A stretch of DNA of 14,803 nt from Pirellulales bacterium. Lineage in GTDB: Bacteria > Planctomycetota > Planctomycetia > Pirellulales > Thermoguttaceae. Positions 14,737 through 14,803 of this stretch are shown one piece after another. A program made the translations under genes and the position numbers. Position 1 is the stretch's first letter. Each line of letters starts with the position of its first letter. The stretch is taken from contig JAUWHT010000261.1 of the NCBI GenBank assembly GCA_030605745.1, forward strand, positions 1-14,803. The letters are read 5' to 3'. The notes beneath the pieces are model-generated. The model saw nothing but the letters and a program-made list of their open reading frames with translations, was not told the DNA's origin and ran no database searches.

Positions 14737-14803
14737 AGGCGTGTGTGCCGGCACTGGTCACGTCGACCGATTTCTGCTATTATTAGTGGTTTTGCTGGTC
14801 TGT
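14737..14803. other. Non-coding flank at window edge
   Basis: No gene or convincing signal is seen. An AT-rich patch (CTATTATTAG near 14775-14784) could belong to a promoter of a gene beyond the window, but no well-spaced -35 box is visible. Confidence 0.3.

Overview
The window looks like chromosomal DNA of a planctomycete, probably of the Pirellulales group. This rests on moderately high GC, an OmpL-like (BBP2) porin, a Tat-exported Gfo/Idh/MocA oxidoreductase, several exported proteins with formylglycine-generating-enzyme (FGE/SUMF1) type domains, and short palindromic repeats ending in GCTAAAC next to stop codons. The assignment is inference from gene content; no rRNA, tRNA or other marker gene is present.

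Layout. Six genes lie on the minus strand, in transcription order: an FGE-like lipoprotein (12424-11072), a Tat-exported Gfo/Idh/MocA oxidoreductase (10986-9718), a BBP2 porin (9358-7883), a large exported protein with a probable (alpha/alpha)6 glycosidase domain (7677-5137), an exported GH36-like TIM-barrel glycosidase (4936-2453), and an exported fusion of a glycosidase-like barrel with a shortened FGE domain (2268-100). Two genes lie on the plus strand, diverging from the lipoprotein gene: an ApbE-type flavin transferase (12505-13536) whose stop overlaps the start of a class I/II aminotransferase (13533-14702).

Function. The minus-strand block reads as a locus for scavenging a glycan or glycoside. 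Exported hydrolases would act in the periplasm or outside the cell, the porin would admit oligosaccharides, and the oxidoreductase would modify sugars. No transporter, sulfatase or regulator gene is in the window, so the substrate cannot be named. Gaps of 85 to 359 bp, a good sigma70-like promoter in front of the GH36-like gene and operator-like repeats in front of the porin gene argue for several transcription units rather than one tight operon. The ApbE/aminotransferase pair is a separate, translationally coupled unit.

Beyond the genes, four things stand out: (1) a relic of about 33 codons matching the C-terminus of a uroporphyrinogen-decarboxylase-family protein between the last two minus-strand genes; (2) a promoter followed by a long, nearly perfect RNA hairpin in the leader of the GH36-like gene; (3) a 102-bp MITE/REP-like element and a 34-bp repeat whose two copies closely bracket the oxidoreductase gene; (4) a run of seven cysteines in ten residues in front of the porin barrel. 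I found no CRISPR array, complete insertion sequence, tRNA or clearly new defence or enzymatic system.
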